A stretch of DNA of 32,552 nt from 02-FULL-45-11b sp041663485 (lineage in GTDB: Bacteria; Patescibacteriota; Patescibacteriia; Buchananbacterales; UBA6539), in contig JBAYMO010000019.1 in the NCBI GenBank assembly GCA_041663485.1, positions 1-32,552 on the forward strand, read 5' to 3'. The position numbers and the translations under genes were made by a program. Shown here piece after piece: positions 6,866-13,454 of the stretch; position 1 is the first letter of the stretch, and each line of letters begins with the position of its first letter. A model generated the notes under the pieces. The model made no database searches. It was not told the DNA's origin and saw only the letters and a program-made list of their open reading frames with translations.

Positions 6866-8218
6866 ATGAAGATGAACTGGAATATTGAATGGAACGTGAC
6901 GAACGTCGCGATCCTGGCGGTAGCTTTGGTAATTGGTGTGGCATGGTTGCCCACCATTACGCTGGTTGTCGGTTTGGTGTTGTTTTTTCTCTTTCGCTCG
7001 AAAGAGCTGAAGGAAAACGACAAGGGCTGGCAGTTTGGCTCAGCCCTGTTCTCATCGCTGTTCGTGGCCGCTATCACCCAGATCGTCTTGAGCTGGTTTT
7101 TCGGAGCCAGCCTCAAGGACGTGGTTTCGGTAGACGGCCTGGCCGGGATCATCATGAATCCGGCGGCTCTTAGTCTGGCCGTGGCCAAGGAAGTTTTTGT
7201 TCTGATTGTCGTGTATTGCGTCGGGTTACTGTGGTTCAAATCCACGGCGCCCAAACTCTGGTTGTACAAAGTAGCCATCGTTTTCACGATTTGTTACCTA
7301 GGCTACCAAGAGTTTGATGCCTACGCGCCGGTTGACGTGCGAGTCAGCAGCCGTCTTCGTAGTACGACGGCTATGGCTCGTAGCACGGCCGTGAGTTGGC
7401 TTCAGTCGAAGTTGTTCGAAGCCAACTCTAAAGTGAAAAAGTCGGCTGACATCAAGATGATGGTCGGCTCAGCCGACTATCTAGTGGTTACCATCACGGA
7501 CGACGTCCCACTCTGTGAAAAAAGTGGCCAAGCCAAACCCGGTTTCCGATTCGTCGAATCGAAGCTCGACGAGAAAACCAAAGAAAAGATTGGCCAGCAA
7601 TGGCTCGTGATGTTGGAGCGGCGCTTTTCCAGCACTATCTCTGACCTCGAGTACATCGAGCTGGTCAGCCGGCGGGATGAGAGCATCATCAGGTACATCC
7701 GTCAGGATTACCTGAATGATGTGATCAACGTGGCAGAGTCGGCGGCAAAGACAAGCGAAGACAACACTGCTGCCATGGCTACCAAGCCAGCGGCACCGTC
7801 TACGCACAACACGCCACCCACGCCCAGCAGCGCTTCCACGCCGACCCCGACCGCAGTGCCAGCCAAAGTCGCGGTGCAGGAGGGCAAAAAACGCGTCCAG
7901 TTTACGGCCACGTCAAAGTGGTATGACACTGGAGTCGTGTTGAAACCCGGCCAGTACTGCAACTGGTTTAGCACGGATTTTGAGCCGCTTGAACAAAGCG
8001 CGCTCGAAAGTCTGGAATTCGTCATTGCCATTTCGGAGATGACGATACCAAAGAGCTCCTGGCGTCCGGCGATCAACGAAGTCGCCGGCGGGTACTGCGG
8101 AACCTGCAATGTTACAGATTCCAACTCGAACAACTGTCATTTGTTTGTTCGCACAAACAATGGCCGGACGTTTGGGTTGGGACTGGTCGTCTCGGGCGAA
8201 ATGGGGGATCGGTCATGA
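6866..8218 (+). CDS. Membrane-anchored protein with possible PA-IL-like C-terminal domain
   Basis: 450 aa from ATG 6866, chosen because TAAGGAG lies 8 bases upstream; the earlier in-frame TTG at 6860 is too close. Five hydrophobic helices fill the first ~145 residues. A soluble region (about 155-295) includes a mixed alpha/beta stretch ending in VSRRDESIIRYIRQDY. A Thr/Pro/Ala-rich linker (about 298-332) follows. The last ~110 residues contain WYDTGVVLKPGQYCNW and, at the end, LFVRTNNGRTFGLGLVV, a pattern that reminds me of PA-IL-type galactose-binding beta-sandwiches (WxDTGI, GQ, LYLRxND); four Cys (CGTC and two others) could form disulfides. This suggests an extracytoplasmic binding domain, but the resemblance is by eye only. 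It is the third gene of the operon and its stop overlaps the next start. Confidence 0.75.
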   Translation: MKMNWNIEWNVTNVAILAVALVIGVAWLPTITLVVGLVLFFLFRSKELKENDKGWQFGSALFSSLFVAAITQIVLSWFFGASLKDVVSVDGLAGIIMNPAALSLAVAKEVFVLIVVYCVGLLWFKSTAPKLWLYKVAIVFTICYLGYQEFDAYAPVDVRVSSRLRSTTAMARSTAVSWLQSKLFEANSKVKKSADIKMMVGSADYLVVTITDDVPLCEKSGQAKPGFRFVESKLDEKTKEKIGQQWLVMLERRFSSTISDLEYIELVSRRDESIIRYIRQDYLNDVINVAESAAKTSEDNTAAMATKPAAPSTHNTPPTPSSASTPTPTAVPAKVAVQEGKKRVQFTATSKWYDTGVVLKPGQYCNWFSTDFEPLEQSALESLEFVIAISEMTIPKSSWRPAINEVAGGYCGTCNVTDSNSNNCHLFVRTNNGRTFGLGLVVSGEMGDRS

Positions 8219-8898
8219 ATATACGTGACATCGAGACGTATTGGGACGCCAACAACGCGTTGGATCCCCGTTCGGGTATGGCGGACGAAGCCGAATTCAT
8301 TGGCAAGCTGGTTGATTTGAACATTGACTGGCTGCTAAGGGATGAGGTCGTTTCGCCGTTGGATTCAACTCTGGATGCTATTGCGTCCAAGGCGATTATG
8401 ACGGCGAATCCGATTTCCGCGGCCGATGAGACGACGGTGGAAGCCTGGATCATAGCTCATCCGGTTCTCGCTCCGCCACCGCCACCGCCACCTGCTCCCG
8501 CAGCTCCCGCATCGCGACCGGCAAGGCCGAGGCGGAAAGCTACGCCTCCCGCACCGGCTCCGCCAGGGCCTGTTCCCGCAGCTTTGGCTACGCCTCAGCC
8601 GAATGCGCCAACCGCTCTCGGCTCGTGGATCGCGATAGCTTTGGCTATCGCGGGGTTCATTCTTTTGGGCCTGGGCTGGTATTATCAAGACCAGACCAAG
8701 TCTGAATCGGGAAAAGCTGTTGGACGGATCCAACAGCAACTGGAACAGCAGCAGGACGAGCTTGAGGGACTCAAGCTCGAAACACAAATCCAAAGCCTGA
8801 AAATGGAGGAACTCAGGCAAAAGGAAAAAAAACTTATTATCGCCCCCAATCCCACGGCAATCAGGGATGATTACGCCAGGGATATGAGCGAGCAGTAG
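8215..8898 (+). CDS. Single-pass protein with Pro-rich linker and coiled coil
   Basis: 227 aa, starting in a 4-base ATGA overlap with the previous stop, so it is translationally coupled. Residues 1-80 form an acidic helical domain (DIETYWDANNALDPRSG). Residues 83-132 are extremely Pro/Ala-rich with a run of seven prolines. A single transmembrane helix (about 138-160, WIAIALAIAGFILLGLGWYY) is followed by a Gln/Glu/Leu-rich coiled coil (about 170-208) and a short tail. The layout, domain-linker-TM-coiled coil, resembles sensors or scaffold subunits that multimerise in the membrane. Family not recognised. It is the last gene of the operon, with an intrinsic terminator 46 bases after the stop. 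The operon encodes three membrane proteins and one soluble protein, so a membrane complex is a reasonable inference. Confidence 0.75.
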   Translation: MNIRDIETYWDANNALDPRSGMADEAEFIGKLVDLNIDWLLRDEVVSPLDSTLDAIASKAIMTANPISAADETTVEAWIIAHPVLAPPPPPPPAPAAPASRPARPRRKATPPAPAPPGPVPAALATPQPNAPTALGSWIAIALAIAGFILLGLGWYYQDQTKSESGKAVGRIQQQLEQQQDELEGLKLETQIQSLKMEELRQKEKKLIIAPNPTAIRDDYARDMSEQ

Positions 8899-8943
8899 TG
8901 TTTGCCCTTGACCTTCGGGTCGGGTGCAGACCAAAAATCAAAC

Positions 8944-8983
8944 GAGCCCGTGGTGCGTCGCAAGACAAACCCCGGGCTCTTTT
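8944..8983 (+). terminator. Terminator of the four-gene module
   Basis: GAGCCCG (8944-8950) pairs with CGGGCTC (8973-8979), followed by TTTT. A small UUCG-capped hairpin (GACC-TTCG-GGTC, 8910-8921) lies between the stop codon and this stem. Confidence 0.8.
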
Positions 8984-9010
8984 CATTATTTTTAATAAAT
9001 ATTCTGTTGG

Positions 9011-9358
9011 TTAGATTTTACTATTTTTTTGCCAATAAAAATTTATTAAAAACAGCCCGCCAATAATTAGCAGGGGAGCAATTAATATTAGCGCGGTATA
9101 AATGTTGGCGTTGAAAAAGAAATAAAAGCCTAGGCCAATTAACAAGAATAAAATTCCGCCGATATCTTCTCTTTTCCAGGCCACCACTAGCGCGGCTATC
9201 AGCAGGTAGTTGGGTGCTAAATGAATGGCCAAAGCCATCAAAGATTTTAGCAAACTTTGATTGGGCGCGAAAACATCAAGCGCGAATAATGCCAAAAAGA
9301 GAATGTAGGCTATGGCTAAAATTCTCGGGAGCCAGCGCCAAAAGTCATTTTTTTTCAT
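9011..9358 (-). CDS. Small four-helix membrane protein, conserved type
   Basis: 115 aa with about four hydrophobic helices that occupy nearly the whole chain. The N-terminal part reads RWLPRILAIAYILFLALFALDVF, a pattern I have seen in short uncharacterised bacterial membrane proteins, but no function is known to me. Its ATG overlaps the TGA of the upstream gene by 4 bases (ATGA), so the two are co-translated. The final residues (KNSKI) end in TAA at the lower-coordinate edge. AT-rich composition matches the core genome. Transcription converges with the GC-rich module across a short gap (8984-9010) without a clear terminator of its own. Confidence 0.7.
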   Translation of the reverse strand: MKKNDFWRWLPRILAIAYILFLALFALDVFAPNQSLLKSLMALAIHLAPNYLLIAALVVAWKREDIGGILFLLIGLGFYFFFNANIYTALILIAPLLIIGGLFLINFYWQKNSKI

Positions 9359-9846
9359 AATGATTTTTTTATTAATCTTTTATATTCGTGAATGGCTAAT
9401 GCGATAATGATAATATCCAAAAGGGTTAAGGCCAATAAAATTATAGAAAAACTGCTGGCCAGTTTAAGGATTTGAAAAATAATAAAAAATCCTAGAAAAA
9501 CGATAGCGAAAGGATAAGCCCAGCGCTTATTTTTCAGCAATGAATAAACCAAAATAATTTTAATCAAGCCGTTGAGTAACAGATAAATACCGATAAAATG
9601 CTGAGTACTGACCGATAAGCTATTAGCTGAATTTAGTAAGTAATTGGAAAAAATATCGTTAGGATCGTGCAGCAGTTCAGGCTGAGTTAAGGTAATAACC
9701 AGATAATCCAAAGTTGTGGTTTTAATTAAAAGCAAAGTAAGACCAATAATTAATTCCAGCAAACCGTCAATGCCTTTAATGGCTACAACAATATTAAAAG
9801 CATGGGTGAGGATTTTGTTTAGTTTGTTGGCTAAATATTTAAACAT
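9355..9846 (-). CDS. DUF2127-like membrane protein
   Basis: 163 aa from ATG 9846 (MFKYLANK); an ATG at 9870 would add 8 residues but lies upstream of the likely promoter. The motif AIKGIDGLLELIIGLTLLL near the start is the hallmark I associate with DUF2127, small four-helix membrane proteins of unknown role. Hydrophobic helices are visible at about 18-43, 80-105, 108-130 and 132-152. The -10 TATAAT with an upstream TGG ends 6 bases before this ATG, so transcription should begin at or very near the start codon. It forms a two-gene operon with the downstream 115-aa membrane protein and is divergent from the CDF exporter gene. Confidence 0.75.
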   Translation of the reverse strand: MFKYLANKLNKILTHAFNIVVAIKGIDGLLELIIGLTLLLIKTTTLDYLVITLTQPELLHDPNDIFSNYLLNSANSLSVSTQHFIGIYLLLNGLIKIILVYSLLKNKRWAYPFAIVFLGFFIIFQILKLASSFSIILLALTLLDIIIIALAIHEYKRLIKKSL

Positions 9847-9852
9847 ATTGAT

Positions 9853-9861
9853 ATTATACCA
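9853..9861 (-). promoter_or_regulatory. Extended -10 giving a leaderless start
   Basis: On the minus strand TGG-TATAAT ends 6 bases before the ATG at 9846. A start site 7 bases downstream of the -10 would be the A of the ATG. There is no good -35 and no room for a Shine-Dalgarno. Confidence 0.6.
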
Positions 9862-9890
9862 TAAAGGCAATTTATTAATTAAGTCTGGTC

Positions 9891-9919
9891 TTGATTAGTT
9901 ACGCAAAATTGTCTATAAT
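9891..9919 (+). promoter_or_regulatory. Promoter of the CDF exporter gene
   Basis: TTGATT (9891-9896), 17 bp, TATAAT (9914-9919). The ATG at 9935 follows after 15 bases, so the leader is about 9 nt and lacks a Shine-Dalgarno. Confidence 0.7.
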
Positions 9920-9934
9920 TTAAAGAATAATTTT

Positions 9935-11332
9935 ATGAGCCATAATCATAATCATTTACCAGGTTTTAATCATAACAAAGAGTCGGTTGCCTTAAGTTCG
10001 GTTGGCGCGGGCTTAGTTTTAACTCTGGGTAAATTAATTGTTGGTTTATTAACCGGCAGCTTGGGCATAATTTCCGAAGCCGCTCATTCCGCGCTTGATT
10101 TAGGCGCGGCTATTTTGACTTATTTTGCCGTGCGTGTTTCGGATAAACCGGCCGATACCCAGCATCATTTTGGCCATGGCAAAACTGAAAGTGTTTCCGC
10201 CCTAATTGAGACTGGCTTATTATTTTTAACCAGCGCTTGGATTATATACGAGAGCATTAAACGTTTGATTTCTCATAGCACTGAAATTGAAGTAACTTGG
10301 TACGCGTTTGCCATTGTCATAATTTCTATTATTATAGATTTTTCTCGTTCCCGAGCTTTGGCTAAAGTGGCCAAGGCAACCAAGAGCCAAGCTTTAGAGG
10401 CTGATGCCTTGCATTTCAGTTCCGATATTTGGAGTTCGGCCGTAATTTTATTAGGTTTGGTTTTTGTTTCATTGGGCTATAATCAAGCCGATGCTTTGGC
10501 GGCATTAGTGGTAGCTATTTTTGTTATTTTGGCCGGCTATCGTTTAGGTAAAAGAACCATTGATGTTTTAATTGACGCCGCGCCGGCGGGCGTAACCGAA
10601 AGAATTTTTGAAATCGCCAATCAACAGGCGGGAGTTTTAGCTGTTGAGCGTTTGCGCGTTCGACCCGCCGGCGCTGCTATATTTATTGATTTGACCGTCG
10701 GGGTTAATCGCCGGCTACCGCAAATTAAAGTTGAGCAATTAAAATCTAAAATCGAATCGGAAATTAAAAATGATTTTAGTGATGCTGATATCTCAGTGTT
10801 AACGAAATCGCTGGCTCTTGATAGTGAAACGATTGCCGAAAAAATTAAATTAGTGGCGGATAACTTTGATGTCGCGGTTCATGATATTTCCGCTCACTCG
10901 GTTAATGAAAAAATTGACGTCAGTTTTGATTTGGAAATTAGCGATGTTTATACGGTCGGTCAAGCTCACCAGGTGGCCAGCCTTTTGGAGTCCGAGATTG
11001 TCAAAGAGCTTGGCGAAAATATTGTTATTAATACGCACATTGAGCCCGTGGATTTAGAAGTTGTTAATGCCGAGGTTGCCTCCGGCCAAGAAGTAATCGC
11101 GATTGAAGAAATATTTAAAAAAGTTATTGCCAATTTGCCTTTGGTTAAAAATTTTCATAAATTATCCGTGAAAAAATTCGGGGAGAATTATTTTGTGACA
11201 ATTCATATCACTTTTGATAATCAAATTTCTTTGGCTCAAGCTCACGAAGTTTCCAGTCGGCTGGAGTATTTAATTCGGCAAGCTCAGCCGGTTATTAAAC
11301 GAGTAGTGGTGCATAATGAACCAGCCGAATAA
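9935..11332 (+). CDS. Cation diffusion facilitator exporter with tripled C-terminal domain
   Basis: 465 aa, longer than a typical CDF exporter of about 300. The N-terminus is His/Asn-rich (SHNHNHLPGFNHNK), a possible metal-sensing tail. The membrane domain has the family motifs: HSALD in helix 2 (about residue 51), HHFGHGKTES (about 77-86), and DALHFSSDIWSS in helix 5 (about 152-163); the His/Asp pairs form the metal site that exchanges Zn2+ or similar ions for protons. After the usual cytoplasmic domain (about 213-290, VERLRVRPAG) there appear to be two more copies: one around 315-375 (VHDISAHSVNEKIDVSFDLE, VGQAHQVAS) and one around 400-462 (HKLSVKKFGENYFVTIHITF, LAQAHEVSS). The shared AH(Q/E)V motif supports the repeats. 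Which metal is carried cannot be read from the sequence. Confidence 0.92.
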   Translation: MSHNHNHLPGFNHNKESVALSSVGAGLVLTLGKLIVGLLTGSLGIISEAAHSALDLGAAILTYFAVRVSDKPADTQHHFGHGKTESVSALIETGLLFLTSAWIIYESIKRLISHSTEIEVTWYAFAIVIISIIIDFSRSRALAKVAKATKSQALEADALHFSSDIWSSAVILLGLVFVSLGYNQADALAALVVAIFVILAGYRLGKRTIDVLIDAAPAGVTERIFEIANQQAGVLAVERLRVRPAGAAIFIDLTVGVNRRLPQIKVEQLKSKIESEIKNDFSDADISVLTKSLALDSETIAEKIKLVADNFDVAVHDISAHSVNEKIDVSFDLEISDVYTVGQAHQVASLLESEIVKELGENIVINTHIEPVDLEVVNAEVASGQEVIAIEEIFKKVIANLPLVKNFHKLSVKKFGENYFVTIHITFDNQISLAQAHEVSSRLEYLIRQAQPVIKRVVVHNEPAE

Positions 11333-11370
11333 AATAAAAAATCGTCCCGCCCAAACGGGACGATTTTTTA
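11333..11370. terminator. Bidirectional terminator between CDF and XRE genes
   Basis: ATCGTCCCG (11341-11349) pairs with CGGGACGAT (11356-11364), 9 bp, flanked by an A-run on the left and T-run on the right. It serves both convergent genes. Confidence 0.9.
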
Positions 11371-11376
11371 TGGAGT

Positions 11377-11568
11377 TTATTTTAAGTTAAACAATTCCTC
11401 CAGACTGACTTTAAAAATTTTGGCAATGCTATGGGCTAAATTCAGCGACGGATTATACTTGCCTTGTTCCAAAAAAATAATGGTTTCTCGCCGCACCCCG
11501 ACTTTATTGGCTAATTCTTCTTGAGTAAAATTAAATTTATTGCGATACTCTTTAATTTTATTGGTCAT
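11377..11568 (-). CDS. XRE-family transcriptional regulator (63 aa)
   Basis: 63 aa, almost only a helix-turn-helix domain. The sequence from MTNKIKEYR through FTQEELANKVGVRRETI and IFLEQGKYNPSLNLA to VSLEELFNLK is the classic small Cro/C1 (YozG-like) form. The start at 11568 is chosen because the longer ORF starting at 11679 would read through the preceding gene; here only 4 bases separate it from the upstream stop. It is the second gene of an operon with a DUF2178-like membrane protein, a pairing I know from many bacteria and archaea. A nested inverted repeat over the operon promoter is the likely autorepression site. What signal the pair senses is unknown. Confidence 0.88.
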   Translation of the reverse strand: MTNKIKEYRNKFNFTQEELANKVGVRRETIIFLEQGKYNPSLNLAHSIAKIFKVSLEELFNLK

Positions 11569-11572
11569 AAAT

Positions 11573-12118
11573 TTATTTGCATTCAGTAGTCGGGGCGGGG
11601 AAATCCGGTTGGCCGTGCTTAATCCATTGTCCGTTTTGGCAGATCCAATCGTCTTCACCCGACAATAACCTGAGACCAAAAATAATTACGGCCGCAAAGA
11701 TTAAAAACATAATCACGGTATAAATTATTTTTTTATCAAAGAAAGTAATTTTTTCATAATAGCGAAAAATTAGACCATAAGCAATCATCAACAAACAAGT
11801 GGAATAGGCAAGGGTCATAGCTATCGCTTCATAGGCTGGATTTATATCTTTTTTAATAAAGAAAAAGAACATGGCCATAACCGCTAGCCAAGCATAGACT
11901 TGCATGGCCAGTAGAGCGGCTTTGCCGCCAATGGCGTAATCGCGCTCATCAGCCACCACGCCTTTTACTTTTTTCCTGGCCAAAATTAAAATCAAAAACG
12001 CGATTGTGGCCGCCACCATAGGAATTACAAAGCTTTCTAAAACGAACGCTTGGCTAAAAATAATCGCCAAGATGATGGTAATGGCAATTTTAAGCCCTTG
12101 GTACTGTTTTAAAGTCAT
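11573..12118 (-). CDS. DUF2178-like membrane protein paired with XRE regulator
   Basis: 181 aa with five hydrophobic helices and a characteristic cytoplasmic VVADERDYAIGGKAALLA segment (about residues 53-70) after the second helix; the DER...GKAA pattern matches DUF2178-type proteins that are encoded next to small XRE regulators. The C-terminal part (about 150-181) contains two Cys and may be extracytoplasmic. It is the first gene of a two-gene operon. The ATG at 12118 has no obvious Shine-Dalgarno; the leader overlaps an operator-like inverted repeat. The membrane protein may modulate the regulator, but this is inferred from gene pairing alone. Confidence 0.75.
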   Translation of the reverse strand: MTLKQYQGLKIAITIILAIIFSQAFVLESFVIPMVAATIAFLILILARKKVKGVVADERDYAIGGKAALLAMQVYAWLAVMAMFFFFIKKDINPAYEAIAMTLAYSTCLLMIAYGLIFRYYEKITFFDKKIIYTVIMFLIFAAVIIFGLRLLSGEDDWICQNGQWIKHGQPDFPAPTTECK

Positions 12119-12125
12119 AGATTAT

Positions 12126-12169
12126 TGTTAGAATTAGTTAACATAATTTAATGTTATATTATTCTAACA
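12126..12169. promoter_or_regulatory. Nested inverted-repeat operator of the DUF2178/XRE operon
   Basis: The outer arms TGTTAGAAT (12126-12134) and ATTCTAACA (12161-12169) are a perfect 9-bp inverted repeat. Inside, AACAT (12140-12144) and ATGTT (12151-12155) form a second, offset palindrome. Both lie between the -35 and the ATG, overlapping the -10. This is a plausible binding site for the XRE protein of the same operon. Confidence 0.6.
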
Positions 12170-12179
12170 TTTTTGTCAA
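12151..12179 (-). promoter_or_regulatory. Promoter of the DUF2178/XRE operon
   Basis: On the minus strand TTGACA (12179-12174), 17 bp, TAACAT (12156-12151); TATAAC at 15 bp is the alternative -10. The predicted -10 is inside the operator palindrome. Confidence 0.5.
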
Positions 12180-12211
12180 GCCTTGATTGAGTCGGGGGTA
12201 TTTTTTTAATC

Positions 12212-12241
12212 TTGACAGGCCGGAATAATCGGGCATAAGAT
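12212..12241 (+). promoter_or_regulatory. Promoter of the three-peptide cassette
   Basis: TTGACA (12212-12217), 18 bp, TAAGAT (12236-12241). The first small ORF follows after a 54-base leader. Confidence 0.65.
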
Positions 12242-12295
12242 GATATTAACGCGGTGTAATACCACATCGCCAACACGCGATAAGGAGTCGTCATT

Positions 12296-12430
12296 ATGCG
12301 AAGTCAGAGGCATCTGCGAAGTGTTTCCAAGGGCTCGACATTTGAGCTGCTGGAGATACAAAATGCGATTAGCATTGTTACCAGCGTTATCGAATTCCTC
12401 GGCTTGCTTTTCAAGGGTCAGGAAGCCTGA
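12296..12430 (+). CDS. Small peptide 1 of a three-peptide cassette (44 aa)
   Basis: A 44-aa ORF preceded by AAGGAG at optimal spacing. It has a basic N-terminus (MRSQRHLRS) and a hydrophobic, probably amphipathic or membrane-inserting helix (about 18-39, with AISIVTSVIEFLGLLF), ending KGQEA. It is the first of three consecutive small ORFs, each with its own good ribosome site, bounded by a strong promoter and terminator. Composition is much richer in G+C than the core genes on either side. The ribosome-site context (AAGGAGTCG, two bases, ATTATG) is the same as that of the gene at 31576. No leader-peptide cleavage motif (GG) is evident. A bacteriocin-like or type I toxin-like peptide is possible; nothing in the sequence proves it. 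Confidence 0.55.
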   Translation: MRSQRHLRSVSKGSTFELLEIQNAISIVTSVIEFLGLLFKGQEA

Positions 12431-12446
12431 CCACGGAGGGCGTATC

Positions 12447-12617
12447 ATGAAGCACGTTCATTTAATTTCTTGTCGTCCGGTGCTGGCCTATCAGACACTG
12501 GATGAAATTTCCGACGGCGAAGCGATCGTCTGGATGATTCAGTACGTGGCCCAGCTGGTGATTACGCTAATCAACAGCGTTGCCGGCATGGCCAGCAAAA
12601 ACAACAGCGAGGAGTAA
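12447..12617 (+). CDS. Small peptide 2 of a three-peptide cassette (56 aa)
   Basis: A 56-aa ORF with GGAGGG 7 bases before the ATG and 16 bases after the previous stop. It starts MKHVHLISCRPVLAYQ and has a hydrophobic helix at about 26-48 (AIVWMIQYVAQLVITLINSV), then a polar tail KNNSEE. Its first ten residues resemble those of peptide 3 (MRHLVLISRP), and both continue with a helix then an acidic tail, so the two are likely diverged paralogues. The start is fixed by the ribosome site; the same frame is open further upstream but without one. Function unknown; the shared plan suggests subunits acting together or an array of variants. Confidence 0.6.
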   Translation: MKHVHLISCRPVLAYQTLDEISDGEAIVWMIQYVAQLVITLINSVAGMASKNNSEE

Positions 12618-12622
12618 CGGCG

Positions 12623-12790
12623 ATGAGGCACCTGGTTTTGATTTCTCGGCCGCCGAAACCGGCCACCACTCTGTGGGAGGTTCGGCTGATTGTCGAACCG
12701 ATCATCGCGGCGTTGAGTCAACTGGTGTATGCTTTCCGCTCCATCAGTTACGCCAAGGAAGAGGCGACGGAAGAAGAGACGACGGAGTAA
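12623..12790 (+). CDS. Small peptide 3 of a three-peptide cassette (55 aa)
   Basis: A 55-aa ORF beginning 5 bases after the stop of peptide 2; the ribosome site GGAG overlaps the end of peptide 2, so translation is probably coupled. The N-terminus MRHLVLISRPPKP is similar to peptide 2. A hydrophobic helix (about 21-40, IVEPIIAALSQLVYAF) is followed by a strongly acidic tail (EEATEEETTE). A terminator follows 22 bases after the stop. No family recognised. With peptides 1 and 2 it forms an operon of three small helical peptides, each beginning with a basic MR/MK segment. Confidence 0.6.
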   Translation: MRHLVLISRPPKPATTLWEVRLIVEPIIAALSQLVYAFRSISYAKEEATEEETTE

Positions 12791-12812
12791 CATCCGCGAC
12801 GATAAATGCAAA

Positions 12813-12848
12813 CGGGGTCTTGCTGGCAGAGAGACCCCGATTTTTTTT
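12813..12848 (+). terminator. Terminator of the three-peptide cassette
   Basis: CGGGGTCT (12813-12820) pairs perfectly with AGACCCCG (12832-12839), followed by A and T8. Confidence 0.9.
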
Positions 12849-12853
12849 AATTT

Positions 12854-12878
12854 AACCCCGCTTAATTTAAGCGGGGTT
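12854..12878. repeat. 12-bp perfect palindrome at a convergent junction
   Basis: AACCCCGCTTAA and TTAAGCGGGGTT flank one central base. It lies between the plus-strand terminator and the 3' end of the minus-strand gene. There is no T-tract directly after it on either strand, so it may be a degenerate terminator or a stable 3' end. Confidence 0.6.
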
Positions 12879-12899
12879 ATAGATCTAATTAAAATTTTA

Positions 12900-13418
12900 T
12901 TATCGATTAAAGAACTTGCCCAGCCAGCCGAATAAACTAAATTTGTCTTCATTGGTTCTAATAAATTCCTGGGTGCTACTTTGAGTGGATTTTAATGCGG
13001 TAATTTGGTCGTTTAGTCTAGTTCTGATTTCTTCGGTTTGAGTTTTGTCTAGAACATTCTCTAAGCGGTTGATTTGATTAGCGGTTGTTTCAATAGTTTT
13101 TCGAAGTTGCCCAAGATTTTTATAATCATTACCTAAAAGAAATGTTTTAAACCGGTTACGAGCCTCAATCCTTTGCATTAGGGCCGTGGTTGTAGCCTGA
13201 TTATTTTCTTGTTCTAAAGCGATCTGTCGTATTTCTTGGCCAATACCTTTGTCTTGGTTGGCCATTTCTTTTAGTTGCTGGACCACCTCGGAAATTTTTT
13301 GATAGCGTGTTTCGCTCATGATTTTACCTGGCTGGTTGGCGGCAAAAACCATAACCGGTAGAGCCAGTAAAATTGGGAGAGCAAAAGCTAAAACCAAATT
13401 TTGGACTTTGTTTTTCAT
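12900..13418 (-). CDS. Exported coiled-coil protein of unknown function
   Basis: 172 aa. A clear signal peptide (MKNKVQNLVLAFALPILL, cleavage plausible after VFA at residue 26) is followed by an almost entirely helical, Gln/Glu/Lys/Thr-rich chain with heptad-like spacing (about 35-150), ending in FGWLGKFFNR, a short amphipathic or membrane-associated tail. No Cys lipobox is seen, so it is probably free or loosely membrane-bound on the outside. The family is not recognised. AT-rich codon use fits the core genome. It is the second of two minus-strand genes for exported proteins; the upstream gene (13455-15062) ends 36 bases before this start. Confidence 0.65.
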   Translation of the reverse strand: MKNKVQNLVLAFALPILLALPVMVFAANQPGKIMSETRYQKISEVVQQLKEMANQDKGIGQEIRQIALEQENNQATTTALMQRIEARNRFKTFLLGNDYKNLGQLRKTIETTANQINRLENVLDKTQTEEIRTRLNDQITALKSTQSSTQEFIRTNEDKFSLFGWLGKFFNR

Positions 13419-13454
13419 ACTTTTGACTATTAATAATTAAATTTAGTGTCAAGC

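Noticed and set aside
6279..8453. Several 75-205 aa minus-strand ORFs opposite the four-gene module
   Set aside because: High G+C coding sequence keeps the opposite frames open; their proteins are low-complexity (Pro/Ser/Arg-rich) and lack start signals.
9355..9357. TGA recoding as in Gracilibacteria
   Set aside because: TGA clearly ends genes here (9355-9357, 8216-8218, 12428-12430), and reading through it gives no sensible continuation.
11569..11679. N-terminal extension of the XRE regulator
   Set aside because: It reads through the end of the DUF2178-like gene in another frame; the short form starts just after the upstream stop and matches the family.
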